A DNA stretch of 64,000 bases from Bacteroidota bacterium (GTDB taxonomy: Bacteria > Bacteroidota > Ignavibacteria > Ignavibacteriales > Ignavibacteriaceae): NCBI GenBank assembly GCA_021777835.1, contig JAJYDC010000004.1, positions 62,001-126,000 of the forward strand, in the 5' to 3' direction. Positions 20,561 through 31,127 of this stretch are shown in pieces (position 1 is the first letter of the stretch; every line of letters begins with the position of its first letter). Made by a program: the position numbers and the translations under genes. The notes beneath the pieces are model-generated. The model searched no databases. It had not been told where the DNA came from and saw only the letters and a program-made list of their open reading frames with translations.

Positions 20561-23032
20561 TTACCTTACAACTATGTTATAGATTTTATTCTTTACGAAG
20601 ATTTCTTTTACTATTTGCTTACCGTCGAGATTCTTAATTATCTTCTCATCCTGGAAGACTACTTCTTTGACCGAGCTTTGTTCGCTGTTTAGAGGTAATT
20701 CGATCGTGGTTCTTAGCTTACCATTGATTTGAACGGCAATATTTACGGAGTCTTTTATTAATGCTTCGGCATCAGGTTCAAACCAGACAGGATTCTTAAA
20801 GATAGATTCTTTCAGTCCGATAATCTCCATACACTCTTCTGCCAGGTGCGGTGCTATAGGACCAAGCATTACTCCAAATCTTACAAGTGCATAAGCTTGA
20901 ATATCAGCATTACATTTTTCTATATTCTTTGTGAGTTCATTCAAGAGCTCCATCATGGCAGCGATAGCAGTATTAAATCTGAAGTTATTTAATTCTTCAT
21001 CAAGTTTTTTAATTGTCTCATTTACTTTTCTGTAACAAGATTTCTCTTCTTCGAATAGCTGTGTTATTTCATACTTTGGTATTGGTGATACTCTTTCTAA
21101 GATTTTGGGGAAGCGATTGAACAGCTCATAGGTTCTTTGAACAAACCTATCTGATCCTGTTATTCCTTTGTCACTCCAGTCGCCGCCGAGTTCATAGGGA
21201 CCCATGAACATAAGGTAAAGCCGGAATACGTCTGAGCCATATTCTAACGTGAATTTATCAGGATTAACTACGTTTCCTTTAGACTTTGACATCTTAGCGC
21301 CCTGGTTTGTGATAGTTCCCTGATGTATCAAATTAGTAAAAGGTTCATCTGAATTTGCGTAACCAAGGTCTCTTAGAAATTTATGTATGAACCTTGCATA
21401 TAAAAGATGCATAGTTGCATGTTCAGCTCCGCCTACATACATATCTACAGGGGTCCATTTTTCAGCTAGATCAGTATCAAAGATGTTACTTGTAAAATCC
21501 GGGTTAAGATATCTGAAATAGTACCATGATGAGTCAACAAAGGTATCCATAGTATCCGGGTCACGCTTTGCTTCACTGCCACATTTAGGGCATTTAACAT
21601 TCATAAATGTTTTATTTGATGCAAGTGGGGATTCGCCCGAAGGATTAAACTCAACGTCATAAGGAAGCTCAAGCGGTAAATCCTTTTCATCAATAGGTAC
21701 TTCACCGCATTTAGGGCAATGAATAATTGGTATTGGGGTTCCCCAGTATCTCTGTCTAGAGATCAGCCAGTCCCTTAAACGGAAATTTGTTTTCCTTTTT
21801 CCAAGGTTATTTTGTTCAAGGAAATCACTTATGCTATCTATTCCATTGTTTGAAGCTAAACCATTGAAGCTGCCGGAGTTTATCATTGTGCCGCTTTCTG
21901 TATAGGCTGCGTCAAATTCATCTTCAGGTTTAGTGTTATCGCCACCTAATATGACTTTCCTAATCGGCAGATTGAATTTCTTTGCGAATACAAAGTCTCT
22001 TTCGTCATGGGCTGGTACTGCCATTACGCATCCTGTGCCATAGGTTAGCAGGGCATAATCAGCAATCCATATTGGTACCTTCTCTCCATTTACCGGGTTA
22101 ATTGCGTAAGAACCTATGGGCACGCCGGTTTTTTCCTTTACTGTTGAAGTTCTTTCGATTTCAGTTAAGGACTTTATTGAATCCTTATATGAAGCAACCT
22201 TCTCTTTGAATTCAGGTGTAGTCAGTTTGTCTACTAACGGATGTTCAGGGGCAATTACAACATAGGTAACGCCGAAAAGCGTATCAGGTCTTGTAGTGAA
22301 TACAGTAATAGTCTCATCGCTGTTATCTACCTTGAATTTTACTTCAGTACCAGTGCTTTTGCCGATCCAATTCCTCTGCATTGACTTTGTTTTATCAGGC
22401 CAATTGATTTCATTTAATCCTTTGAGGAGTTCTTCTGCATAGTCAGTTATTTTGAAGAACCACTGTGTTAGATTCTTTTGGATAACTAAGGTGCCGCATC
22501 TTTCGCAAGTCCCGTCAGATTGGACTTGTTCGTTTGCCAATACAGTTTGATCCTTCGGGCACCAATTGACAGGTGCATTTTTTCTGTAGGCTAAGCCTTT
22601 TTTATATAGCTGCAGGAATAGCCACTGATTCCACTTGTAATATTTTGGGACGCAAGTCATTAGTTCTGAGTCCCAATCATACATACATCCCATCTTCTTC
22701 AATTGTTCGCGTATGTCATTGATATTAGTTATTGTGCTATCGAAAGGATGAATGCCCGTTTTGATTGCATAGTTCTCAGCGGGCAGACCAAAGGCATCAT
22801 ATCCCATAGGTTCGAATACATTAAATCCTTTTAGCTTCTTATAGCGTGCCCAGGTATCTGTAGGACCGTAATTATACCAATGTCCGCAGTGAAGTTTAGC
22901 GCCTGAAGGATAAATGAACATAACCAAGGTATAAAGCTTTTTGTCAGTGTCTGAAAGATTGGTTCTATATATTTTATTATCTTCCCAATACTTTTGCCAT
23001 TTGGATTCTATTTCTGAGAAAGGGTAACGCAT
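20561..23032 (-). CDS. leuS: Leucyl-tRNA synthetase
   Basis: 823 aa; MFIYPSGAKLHCGHWYNY, editing domain GTGCVMAVPAHDERD, KMSKSKGNVVNPD. Confidence 0.97.
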   Translation of the reverse strand: MRYPFSEIESKWQKYWEDNKIYRTNLSDTDKKLYTLVMFIYPSGAKLHCGHWYNYGPTDTWARYKKLKGFNVFEPMGYDAFGLPAENYAIKTGIHPFDSTITNINDIREQLKKMGCMYDWDSELMTCVPKYYKWNQWLFLQLYKKGLAYRKNAPVNWCPKDQTVLANEQVQSDGTCERCGTLVIQKNLTQWFFKITDYAEELLKGLNEINWPDKTKSMQRNWIGKSTGTEVKFKVDNSDETITVFTTRPDTLFGVTYVVIAPEHPLVDKLTTPEFKEKVASYKDSIKSLTEIERTSTVKEKTGVPIGSYAINPVNGEKVPIWIADYALLTYGTGCVMAVPAHDERDFVFAKKFNLPIRKVILGGDNTKPEDEFDAAYTESGTMINSGSFNGLASNNGIDSISDFLEQNNLGKRKTNFRLRDWLISRQRYWGTPIPIIHCPKCGEVPIDEKDLPLELPYDVEFNPSGESPLASNKTFMNVKCPKCGSEAKRDPDTMDTFVDSSWYYFRYLNPDFTSNIFDTDLAEKWTPVDMYVGGAEHATMHLLYARFIHKFLRDLGYANSDEPFTNLIHQGTITNQGAKMSKSKGNVVNPDKFTLEYGSDVFRLYLMFMGPYELGGDWSDKGITGSDRFVQRTYELFNRFPKILERVSPIPKYEITQLFEEEKSCYRKVNETIKKLDEELNNFRFNTAIAAMMELLNELTKNIEKCNADIQAYALVRFGVMLGPIAPHLAEECMEIIGLKESIFKNPVWFEPDAEALIKDSVNIAVQINGKLRTTIELPLNSEQSSVKEVVFQDEKIIKNLDGKQIVKEIFVKNKIYNIVVR

Positions 23033-23123
23033 TATATATTTTCTTCTTTTTAAATTAACTACAAATTTACCGAAAATGGAAGGGAATTCAAATCTGAAGT
23101 GTGTGCAAAAAGTTGAATTAAGA

Positions 23124-23155
23124 GAAAAAAAAGAGCCGTTAATTGTAACAGCTCT
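23124..23155 (-). terminator. Rho-independent terminator for the 23187-24245 gene
   Basis: Minus strand: AGAGCtGTTAcaatTAACgGCTCT followed by TTTTTTT. Confidence 0.8.
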
Positions 23156-23186
23156 GAGTTGGAAAACATTTAAGAAATTTTGTGCT

Positions 23187-24245
23187 CTATATCCTAAATC
23201 CTAAACCAGCGCTTAGAGTGTTAAAACTCGCAAGACTGTAGTCCACGTTTAAGTTAATTATTCCCAGTCCGAAAGATGCTCCAAGAGTAAACCTGGTTTT
23301 ATTTTCACCTTTAAGATCAAAAGAAATGTTTACTTGCTGGGGACCTGCAGGGGAATCAATGTTTTGAGTATAGTTTACTGATATCGTTGAACTCTCAAAA
23401 CCGATGCCTGCGTACGGTGTAACGTTAAGGAAACTAGTACCGAACATTTTACTTGCATTTATATTTACCATAGTTGCGTGGCTAGTGAAAACACTGCCGA
23501 CTTTCATATTCTGGACGAAGAAGCCTACTGAGAAGTCAACAGGCAGGGGGACGTCAAACCAGCCCGCTGGATTATGCTGTATTCCGAAGCCGAAGTAGCT
23601 GAATTTGCCTAAGTCGGAGTTTAACTGAATATCTGGAAGGTATCTAAGTGAGACCGAAGTGCCATAGACGGTTCCGACAGTTAATTGGGGGGCGGCTAAA
23701 GGTAATGCGGGTAAGTTGCCAAGGAGGCCATTTACTTGAGTGACGATATCTTGTGTCGGTACAGTATACTGTTGACCATAGGAAGTAAATGTATGTCCCG
23801 GAAAATTAACTGACACGAATTGGTTCTTATCTCCGACGATAGTCGGGCCCGAAAGACCAACTGTAAAATCCTGACTTATAATTTGATTTTCAATATCATT
23901 GCGCGCGATCGGATTAACAATAGACTGTGTCATTGTGGCTGCTTGATCGCGATTAAACCTGAATGCAGATGATGTAGAGAAGGTTTGATTTTGGGTGGAG
24001 AAGAAGGTACCCATTGCAACAATTTTAAATTGGATATTTAAACCAAGCATTGATGAACTTGTAACACGATCAACCCAGCCCGAGTTTAAATCTGCTCCAA
24101 ATGCAGATACTACCGGACCTACGTAAGCTTGTGCTGCTCCTGATGAAAGCCTTGATAACGTTGAGCTTAAATCGTTCTGAGCTTTAAGTGAAGAAAAAAT
24201 GGTAATTGAGAAAAGAAGAGCAAGATAAAGTGAGGTTTTTTTCAT
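23187..24245 (-). CDS. Outer-membrane beta-barrel-like hypothetical protein with signal peptide
   Basis: 352 aa; MKKTSLYLALLFSITIFSSLKAQ signal peptide; C-terminal barrel-like strands ending in GLGFRI. Confidence 0.6.
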   Translation of the reverse strand: MKKTSLYLALLFSITIFSSLKAQNDLSSTLSRLSSGAAQAYVGPVVSAFGADLNSGWVDRVTSSSMLGLNIQFKIVAMGTFFSTQNQTFSTSSAFRFNRDQAATMTQSIVNPIARNDIENQIISQDFTVGLSGPTIVGDKNQFVSVNFPGHTFTSYGQQYTVPTQDIVTQVNGLLGNLPALPLAAPQLTVGTVYGTSVSLRYLPDIQLNSDLGKFSYFGFGIQHNPAGWFDVPLPVDFSVGFFVQNMKVGSVFTSHATMVNINASKMFGTSFLNVTPYAGIGFESSTISVNYTQNIDSPAGPQQVNISFDLKGENKTRFTLGASFGLGIINLNVDYSLASFNTLSAGLGFRI

Positions 24246-24849
24246 GGCAATTTCCCTAAATAGTTATTAGATGAGAAAATTGATAGTTACAATTACAAAA
24301 TAATAGAAAATATTTGAAAATAGAAATAGTAAATTATTAAAATGTTAATATGCGGTGAGAGAATTTTGGGCGGAGAAATTGATACGGTATTAAGTTTAGG
24401 TTCAAGAATTAAGACAGTGTCATGTATATTGGCTGGTGGAAGGGTAGTTGAAGCATATAGGAACGTTTTCATAACGTAAACAGATATAGCTTTTAGGTTA
24501 CTACTTATATTAGGAGTGATACGAAGTTATCGCCAGGAACACAGAAGCAATTGAAAACAACAGTCGTTTTTTTAAAAATCATATTAAATTTTAATTATCG
24601 AAACAAGGAAGATAAAATTTAGTTTTAGGGCTATTGATGTGATGTTGATACATCGATACTATAAATTGATATTAAACATATTTTGTTTTATCAAAACAAT
24701 TGATATATTTCTTAAAGCGGATTTACAGGGTTTAAGTACGATTATGAGTGAACTGATTTGATATAGAATAAGCATGATAGTTGTCACTTGACACTTATAA
24801 GATAAAGCACATATTTTAAAATAAATAAATAATATAAAGGAAAGACTAT

Positions 24850-25788
24850 ATGAAAAGAAGCATTTACATTTTTTTAATAATAGTAATTGCAAGTTTTGTA
24901 GGAGTAACAAAGGCTCAACATAAAATTGCGGTTGAATTTTGGGTACAAGCAAATGGTTATGGAGTAGCACAAATATATAATGATACATTAACTGAAGGTC
25001 AAGTTTACACAATTAAATCTGAGACCTTACCTACAGGATACTCAGCGGCTACGACTCTTTATGATGCGCTAGCCGGAAGCGAGTTTTATTTCCAGTCAGG
25101 TTCGCTTAACCATAACATTAAACTTCAGTTTGTAATTTCAAATATTGATTTAAGTGCGGGCAGTTATGGCATGACGAATGGTGCAAATCTATTCTTTAAT
25201 GTCAATTTTTTAGTTTATGATTCGACAGGGGCACTAGAGCCTGAACCATTTAATTTGAATCCTTCTACATATGCGGTAGTAAAGATCAATAAGTCAACGA
25301 TGTTTAATGCATTCCTTAGTGCATCAGGAATAAACCTTTCGGATGCATTAAAATTTGCCTATCAAGAAGTTACAGGTTCCGATACAAGTTTTGTATCATC
25401 GGGTATTACAACATATGATAGTACAAGCAGTGTGACTGCATACATTAGCCACTTTTCAAATGTTGTCGGTACAAAATCAACTGCAGTTACAGCAGTAAAA
25501 GAACAACCTGCTTCTAATATGCCGACACAATTTGTATTAAAGCAGAACTATCCAAATCCATTTAATCCAACAACAAACATAGTTTATGAATTGCCAAAGA
25601 CTGCTTTTGTACATTTAAATGTTTATAATATACTTGGTGAAAAGATTGCTACATTAGTTAACTCAGTGGTAGGGGCCGGGGTACACTCTGTAACATTTAA
25701 TCCGGGAAATATTTCTTCAGGATTATACATATATCAGTTGAAAACAGACGGCATTACATTGTCTCGTAAGATGCTACTCATGAAATAA
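24850..25788 (+). CDS. Secreted protein with T9SS type A C-terminal sorting domain
   Basis: 312 aa; signal peptide; FVLKQNYPNPFNPTTNIVYELPK...GLYIYQLKTDGITLSRKMLLMK. Confidence 0.9.
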   Translation: MKRSIYIFLIIVIASFVGVTKAQHKIAVEFWVQANGYGVAQIYNDTLTEGQVYTIKSETLPTGYSAATTLYDALAGSEFYFQSGSLNHNIKLQFVISNIDLSAGSYGMTNGANLFFNVNFLVYDSTGALEPEPFNLNPSTYAVVKINKSTMFNAFLSASGINLSDALKFAYQEVTGSDTSFVSSGITTYDSTSSVTAYISHFSNVVGTKSTAVTAVKEQPASNMPTQFVLKQNYPNPFNPTTNIVYELPKTAFVHLNVYNILGEKIATLVNSVVGAGVHSVTFNPGNISSGLYIYQLKTDGITLSRKMLLMK

Positions 25789-25805
25789 TCAATTTTAATT
25801 TTTAG

Positions 25806-25834
25806 ATGCGGCTGAAATTCAGCCGCATTTTTTT
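25806..25834 (+). terminator. Rho-independent terminator
   Basis: ATGCGGCTGAAaTTCAGCCGCAT followed by T tract. Confidence 0.9.
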
Positions 25835-25869
25835 AACATGCACACATTCAAACTTAATTGGGAGGATTC

Positions 25870-27441
25870 ATGCGAAGACCATTTTCATATTTGTTTATTC
25901 CTCTATTGATAATCGCGGCGTTTTTCAAGATGGGTTGCGTAAATTTACCTACGAAGCCTATAGTACCGCAATGGGATGTTTCTCTAAATATCCCTATTGT
26001 TAATAGAAGCTACGAGCTAAGTGATATTATTAAGAAACAAAACTACATTTCTATACAGGATTCAGGAACGCCTTCGGATATATACCTAATACAATCGGAT
26101 AGTTACTCGATTTCAAAAGATGTATCTACATTCGTCCAAGCATTAGGAAGTCAAAGTACTAATGATAATGTAATAAGCGGAGCCGGTACTAAAGAATTAT
26201 TTGTACAATTTCCTAACAATGTGAAAATTTACAGTGCTGTTTTCAGCAGCGGAAATTTATCATATTCATTTAGTAATCCATCAGTACAGACGGTAACAGT
26301 GACGCTGGCTATCCCGGGTATTTCAATCAACGGAACGTCATTTTCAACGACTATCCCATTAGCTCCAGGAGCTTCGGTAACTAATAGTGTTGACTTTAGC
26401 GGTGCTACATATTCACTTCCGGCGGATCAAGTAAATAATCCATTTTTTGACGCAAAGTATTTAGAGGTACAAGTTGGAGCAACCTCCGGGACTCCTGCTG
26501 TTATTGGAATTAACCTAACGACCTCTAATTTTTATTTTAGCAGTGCGACGGGTTATTTGCCGGCTAAATCGCTGGGAGTAAAATCAAGCTCATTTAGTTT
26601 GAACATAAATAACGCAAAAGATTATAGAGACAAGGTTACACTTAAGAACGCAGATTTGAAATTAAATGCAGTATATGTTCCTGCTGCATCGAACAATAAT
26701 CCATTTCCCATTGAAGTTAACAATTTAACTATTACCGGTGTTAGAAGTGACGGAAAGACGCTTCAGTTGACGATACCCGATAGTGCAAAAACATTTATAT
26801 TCAGCGGGACGGATAAGCATTTTGATTTTGACGCATCGAATAGCAATATAACAAGTTTCATATCATTTCTGCCGGACAGCATATCTGTATCAGCGGAATA
26901 TATAATGAATCCGAACAATGCCAACGGTACAGTTGCTGCTGGCGATTCAGTAAAGTTTTCAGCTAATTTTTCGACAACCAGCTTTTTAGCAATAAGCAGT
27001 TCGTCAATAACAGATACATCAAGCATAGGGAAAATCAGCAGTAATGATAGGACTAAAATTAAGGCATCTCAGAGTGCTTATATATCGGTTGGTTTACAAA
27101 ACAGTATTCCTCTTGATGCTACAGTTAGGGTAAATATTGTAGACTCACTTTATAGACCGTTATTCACGCTAGTTGATAATACTACGGGAGCTGATTCATT
27201 CTCAGTAGCTCCAGCAAGTGTAGATCAAAACGGTAATGTATCTGCACCCGGCAGTACTAACTTCACGGTTCAGTTGGACTCAAGTCAAACAAATCTCCTG
27301 TCGCAAGCTCAATATGCTATATATACGGTGAGTGTACAGACGCCGGGTTCATCGCCTGTGGCAATTCGCCCGAGTGATGTAATACTGATACAAGTTTACG
27401 GTGACGTGAAGTTTAGAATTAACAACGATAATCTAAAGTAG
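25870..27441 (+). CDS. Putative lipoprotein, hypothetical (start at ATG 25870 preferred over TTG 25858)
   Basis: GGAGGA ribosome-binding-like site at 25861-25866; MRRPFSYLFIPLLIIAAFFKMGCVNLP lipobox-like signal. Confidence 0.7.
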   Translation: MRRPFSYLFIPLLIIAAFFKMGCVNLPTKPIVPQWDVSLNIPIVNRSYELSDIIKKQNYISIQDSGTPSDIYLIQSDSYSISKDVSTFVQALGSQSTNDNVISGAGTKELFVQFPNNVKIYSAVFSSGNLSYSFSNPSVQTVTVTLAIPGISINGTSFSTTIPLAPGASVTNSVDFSGATYSLPADQVNNPFFDAKYLEVQVGATSGTPAVIGINLTTSNFYFSSATGYLPAKSLGVKSSSFSLNINNAKDYRDKVTLKNADLKLNAVYVPAASNNNPFPIEVNNLTITGVRSDGKTLQLTIPDSAKTFIFSGTDKHFDFDASNSNITSFISFLPDSISVSAEYIMNPNNANGTVAAGDSVKFSANFSTTSFLAISSSSITDTSSIGKISSNDRTKIKASQSAYISVGLQNSIPLDATVRVNIVDSLYRPLFTLVDNTTGADSFSVAPASVDQNGNVSAPGSTNFTVQLDSSQTNLLSQAQYAIYTVSVQTPGSSPVAIRPSDVILIQVYGDVKFRINNDNLK

Positions 27442-27455
27442 AAAGGAGGAACAAA

Positions 27456-28868
27456 ATGAAAAATTTAAAAGCTATAGTTATACTAGTAATTGTAACCTCT
27501 GCTACTTTATTCGCGCAATACGGTTCCAGCGGAGCAAGCGATGCTAGGAGAATGTCATTAGGAAATACTTCTAATGCAATTTCAAGAGGAATATATTCAA
27601 TCGGAATTAATCCGGCAAATCTCCTTAACACAGACCAGACGGTAAACTTCACAACCGTGATTCCAATACCGAATATATCTGTTACGGGAGGAACCAGTTT
27701 TATGACTCTAAATGATTTCAATTATTATTTCGGAGGAGTAAACGGTCAATCGCGGGTACTTACAGATAATGATGTACAAAATTTAAGCTCATTATTTTCA
27801 GGCGGGGGGCTGGTATTAGGAAATGCCAATGTTACTCTTTTCTCAATTGGGGTAAAGCTAGCTCCATCAATCGGAACATTTGGGTTTTCAATGAATGATG
27901 TTGTATCAACGAATGTTACAATTCCACAAGCGCTCTCTCAATTAATCGTTGACGGTAACACAACAAACTCAACTTTTAATTTTAACGACATGAGCGCAAG
28001 TGCATGGTGGTTGAGGGATTATTCTTTCACATATGCGAGAGAAATAACTGAAATACCTCAGAATATCTTTTCAAGAATTGCAGCGGGTATAACGTTTAAG
28101 ATGGTACAGGGCTTTGCATACGTTGGAACGCAGCAGGTTAACACATCACTTTCAACGGGTGCGCAAAATCAACTTACTGTAACTGCGAATAATAGTTTCT
28201 TATCTGCATTTTCAGATAATTTTCATGTAAAATATAGTTATAGTACAGACACCACCAAAGCTAATATGACCCCATTTCCGACGCCAGCAGGAACGGGACT
28301 TGGAATTGATTTCGGTTTGAGTGCTAGCATTGGTAGCAAATGGAATTTTGGTGTTTCAATAACAGATATCGGAAATATAAATTGGGATAAGAACGCGGCT
28401 ATTACGTCTTCGTCGGGACAATTTACTGCTACTGATTTACTTCAGCAGAGCCAGATGGATTCGCTGAAGAATAAATTTAAGGGAACAAGTGATAGTACTG
28501 GCAGTTTTTCAACAAGTTTACCTACCGCATTAAGGTTAGGAGCTGCTTATAAATTTGATTTTGGAGCAAACAGCTGGCCGGGTACATTGCTTGTTGCAAT
28601 GGATATTAACCAGGGCTTTAATGATGTACCAGGTAATTCTACAAAGACAAGAGTATCAATCGGAGCTGAATGGAAGCCAATGAATTGGATTCCTTATCTA
28701 AGAACCGGATTTTCATTTGGAGGATTAACGGGATTTCATTGGGGTTTAGGACTAGGAATTGAGGCAGGAGTACTGGAGTTCAACTTAAGTACGCTTGATA
28801 TGCAATCTCTAGTGAGCAACTCAGGGAAATATCTATCAGTTGCATTAAACTCGAGATGGCGATTCTGA
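27456..28868 (+). CDS. Outer-membrane protein of DUF5723-like type, hypothetical
   Basis: 470 aa; signal peptide, RRMSLGNTSNAISRGIYSIGINPANLL, C-terminal barrel strands; RBS AGGAGG upstream. Confidence 0.6.
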   Translation: MKNLKAIVILVIVTSATLFAQYGSSGASDARRMSLGNTSNAISRGIYSIGINPANLLNTDQTVNFTTVIPIPNISVTGGTSFMTLNDFNYYFGGVNGQSRVLTDNDVQNLSSLFSGGGLVLGNANVTLFSIGVKLAPSIGTFGFSMNDVVSTNVTIPQALSQLIVDGNTTNSTFNFNDMSASAWWLRDYSFTYAREITEIPQNIFSRIAAGITFKMVQGFAYVGTQQVNTSLSTGAQNQLTVTANNSFLSAFSDNFHVKYSYSTDTTKANMTPFPTPAGTGLGIDFGLSASIGSKWNFGVSITDIGNINWDKNAAITSSSGQFTATDLLQQSQMDSLKNKFKGTSDSTGSFSTSLPTALRLGAAYKFDFGANSWPGTLLVAMDINQGFNDVPGNSTKTRVSIGAEWKPMNWIPYLRTGFSFGGLTGFHWGLGLGIEAGVLEFNLSTLDMQSLVSNSGKYLSVALNSRWRF

Positions 28869-28900
28869 CAGGTAGAGTGTTCATGAAATAGATAATAAGG

Positions 28901-28928
28901 ACCCGGTTTCAGTGGAACCGGGTTTTTT
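28901..28928 (+). terminator. Rho-independent terminator
   Basis: ACCCGGTTtcagtggAACCGGGTTTTTT. Confidence 0.9.
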
Positions 28929-29118
28929 ATTTTTTAAAGGTGGTGATAATTATTTTTTTATATGATAGAATCAGTTGCTTTTAATATTACTTACCCGGCA
29001 TTAGTAGTAGACTAGATTTTTGAAAACTTGGTTACACACAACGTTTCAATAATTTTGTTAAGGGATTCAAATGGGAAAGAAAATGTATAAAGATTATGAA
29101 GTGTTCTATAATAAGTAT

Positions 29119-30369
29119 TTAGAAGAATAGCTGTCCTTCCAAATAATAGGATGAAGGATAATACCAGTATTCGCTTAAAGTAGCTCCGTAAGATTTTAGT
29201 CCTCCGATAGTAAGAGTTGCATTGTCGCTTAATGAATATACTCCGATAATATTTAAGTAGCCGCTCCCATCATTTAGGTTTTCGTTGTCTGAAACGGTTG
29301 CAGTAAATAGGGGAGTAATCTGATAACTTCCGCTTACGACTAAATAATTGCGGCTCAGATTTATTATGTTTCCATTGTATAACCCCAATATATCGTATTT
29401 AAGTTTATCGGCGCTACCCTGTCCGTTGAACTGGTATTCTAAAAGGGCATAAAGTTTTGAAGTAAATTGATTATCCAATCCGAATACTAATCTTATAAAA
29501 TTATTGTTGAAATTATTTTTATCCATTGAGATAATCCCTTCGCCGCGTATACCGGCTTCAAATAAGTTACCGGCAAAGTCTCCTCCGGCAAATACCCGTT
29601 GATCGAAATATCCGCCGACAACCGCGAAATCATACTTATCAAAGTTGGTTCTGAATCTAAAAGCCGCATTGCTTGTCTTTAATTTTCCCTGGGGGTTATA
29701 AACGACATTTAAATCTGTAAAGTTTCCGAAACTGTATGTTGCCGAGGCGGCGTCAACTCCGTCTTTTTCTATCTTACCGAAGTAAGCAGGATTGATGGGA
29801 TTAAACAAATCAGTCGGACTCCAAACCCTGCCGACACCCCAGGCAATTCTTTGTCTTCCAACAATAATATTTCCCCAGCCGAATCCCTGTCTTAAATAAA
29901 GACGATCAATGTAATGGGATACATCAATGTTATCCTTGTTAATTAAATCCCATTTCATATTTACAATCTGGCGGCGGCTGCTAGTCTGATTAATAAACAG
30001 AAACGGATTCTGTCTAGAGTATAACAAATCTGCTTCGTATTCGATATTCATTCTTGCTCCGCCCCAAAGATAGATTTCCGGTCTAAGTCTTAAGCGGGTT
30101 AAATTCAAAAATTGGTTTTGATCTATCGATAATAAATTTGAAAGCTCTTTGTTGCTTATGGAATAGACGGGAAGATCAACAACATAACCGGAAAAAGAAT
30201 AGTTCAACTGGGCAAAAGCAGTCCTTGAAAATGATAATATAACAAATATTAGCAGGAAAAGGCCAGCAGAATGCGACCAACGATGAGTCGACTGTTTCCG
30301 AGCATACCTATAGAAGTCCGGAGGGTTAACATTAAAAAGGTTATAATAAAATTTTCTCATAGTTTGCAT
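29119..30369 (-). CDS. Outer-membrane beta-barrel protein of the ABC/LolA-like cluster
   Basis: 416 aa; signal-like segment, RLRPEIYLWGGARMNIEYEADLLYS, GNIIVGRQRIAWGVGRVWSPTDLFNPINP, C-terminal QLFF. Confidence 0.7.
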   Translation of the reverse strand: MQTMRKFYYNLFNVNPPDFYRYARKQSTHRWSHSAGLFLLIFVILSFSRTAFAQLNYSFSGYVVDLPVYSISNKELSNLLSIDQNQFLNLTRLRLRPEIYLWGGARMNIEYEADLLYSRQNPFLFINQTSSRRQIVNMKWDLINKDNIDVSHYIDRLYLRQGFGWGNIIVGRQRIAWGVGRVWSPTDLFNPINPAYFGKIEKDGVDAASATYSFGNFTDLNVVYNPQGKLKTSNAAFRFRTNFDKYDFAVVGGYFDQRVFAGGDFAGNLFEAGIRGEGIISMDKNNFNNNFIRLVFGLDNQFTSKLYALLEYQFNGQGSADKLKYDILGLYNGNIINLSRNYLVVSGSYQITPLFTATVSDNENLNDGSGYLNIIGVYSLSDNATLTIGGLKSYGATLSEYWYYPSSYYLEGQLFF

Positions 30370-30395
30370 ATTAAAATATTATTTGTAAACATCTA

Positions 30396-31067
30396 CTAAC
30401 TCTCGATCAATCCATCCTTCAAAATAATTAATCTTTTAGCTCTATCGATTACCTGTCTATCGTGCGAGGAAAAAATAAAAGTAATATTTTTTTCCGCATT
30501 CATTCTTTCCATTAAGTCCAATAGATGTCCGGCAGTTACGGAGTCAAGATTTGCAGTCGGTTCGTCGGCAAGAACGAGAGACGGGTTGTTCACAATAGCA
30601 CGGGTAACGGCGACTCTTTGCTGCTGTCCGCCGCTCATCTCATTTGGGCGTTTGTCAGCCAGTTCCTTTATTCCCAGCTCATCCATCAGGGAAAGTGCTT
30701 TTTCTTTTCTTTCTTTTTCGGGAATTCCAAGCAGCATCATGCTGAATTCGATATTCTCAATGGCAGAAAGTACCGGAATCAAGTTATATGCCTGGAAAAT
30801 AAAACCGAGTTTATGAAGTCGAATTTTTGCAAGGTCACTTTTCTCTTTCAATGTAATGTCTTCGCCTTCAAAATATATTTTTCCTTTAGTAGGTTTATCT
30901 AATGCTCCGAGAAGATTTAGAAGAGTTGTTTTACCTGAGCCGGAGGGGCCTGCAATAACCACATACTCGCCTTTGGAAACAGATAGGTTTATCATTTTTA
31001 AAGCCTCAACAGGAACGCCGTTGTCCTGATAAATTTTCACCAAATTTTCTGTTTTTACAATTTCCAT
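30396..31067 (-). CDS. ABC transporter ATP-binding protein, LolD/MacB type
   Basis: 223 aa; GPSGSGKTTLLNLLGALDKPTKG, MSGGQQQRVAVTRAI, LADEPTANLDS. Confidence 0.94.
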   Translation of the reverse strand: MEIVKTENLVKIYQDNGVPVEALKMINLSVSKGEYVVIAGPSGSGKTTLLNLLGALDKPTKGKIYFEGEDITLKEKSDLAKIRLHKLGFIFQAYNLIPVLSAIENIEFSMMLLGIPEKERKEKALSLMDELGIKELADKRPNEMSGGQQQRVAVTRAIVNNPSLVLADEPTANLDSVTAGHLLDLMERMNAEKNITFIFSSHDRQVIDRAKRLIILKDGLIES

Positions 31068-31127
31068 AATTTTTTCTTCTTTCTATTAAGCCTTTAATTA
31101 GATTTATATCTTTAATAAAGTAATTTC

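Noticed and set aside
20561-23032. LeuS as possible resistance-type or editing-deficient variant
   Set aside because: Editing motif GTGCVMAVPAHDERD and KMSKS are intact; appears an ordinary LeuS
24659-25012. Minus-strand ORF 24659-25012
   Set aside because: Overlaps the start of the well-supported T9SS protein and is low-complexity hydrophobic
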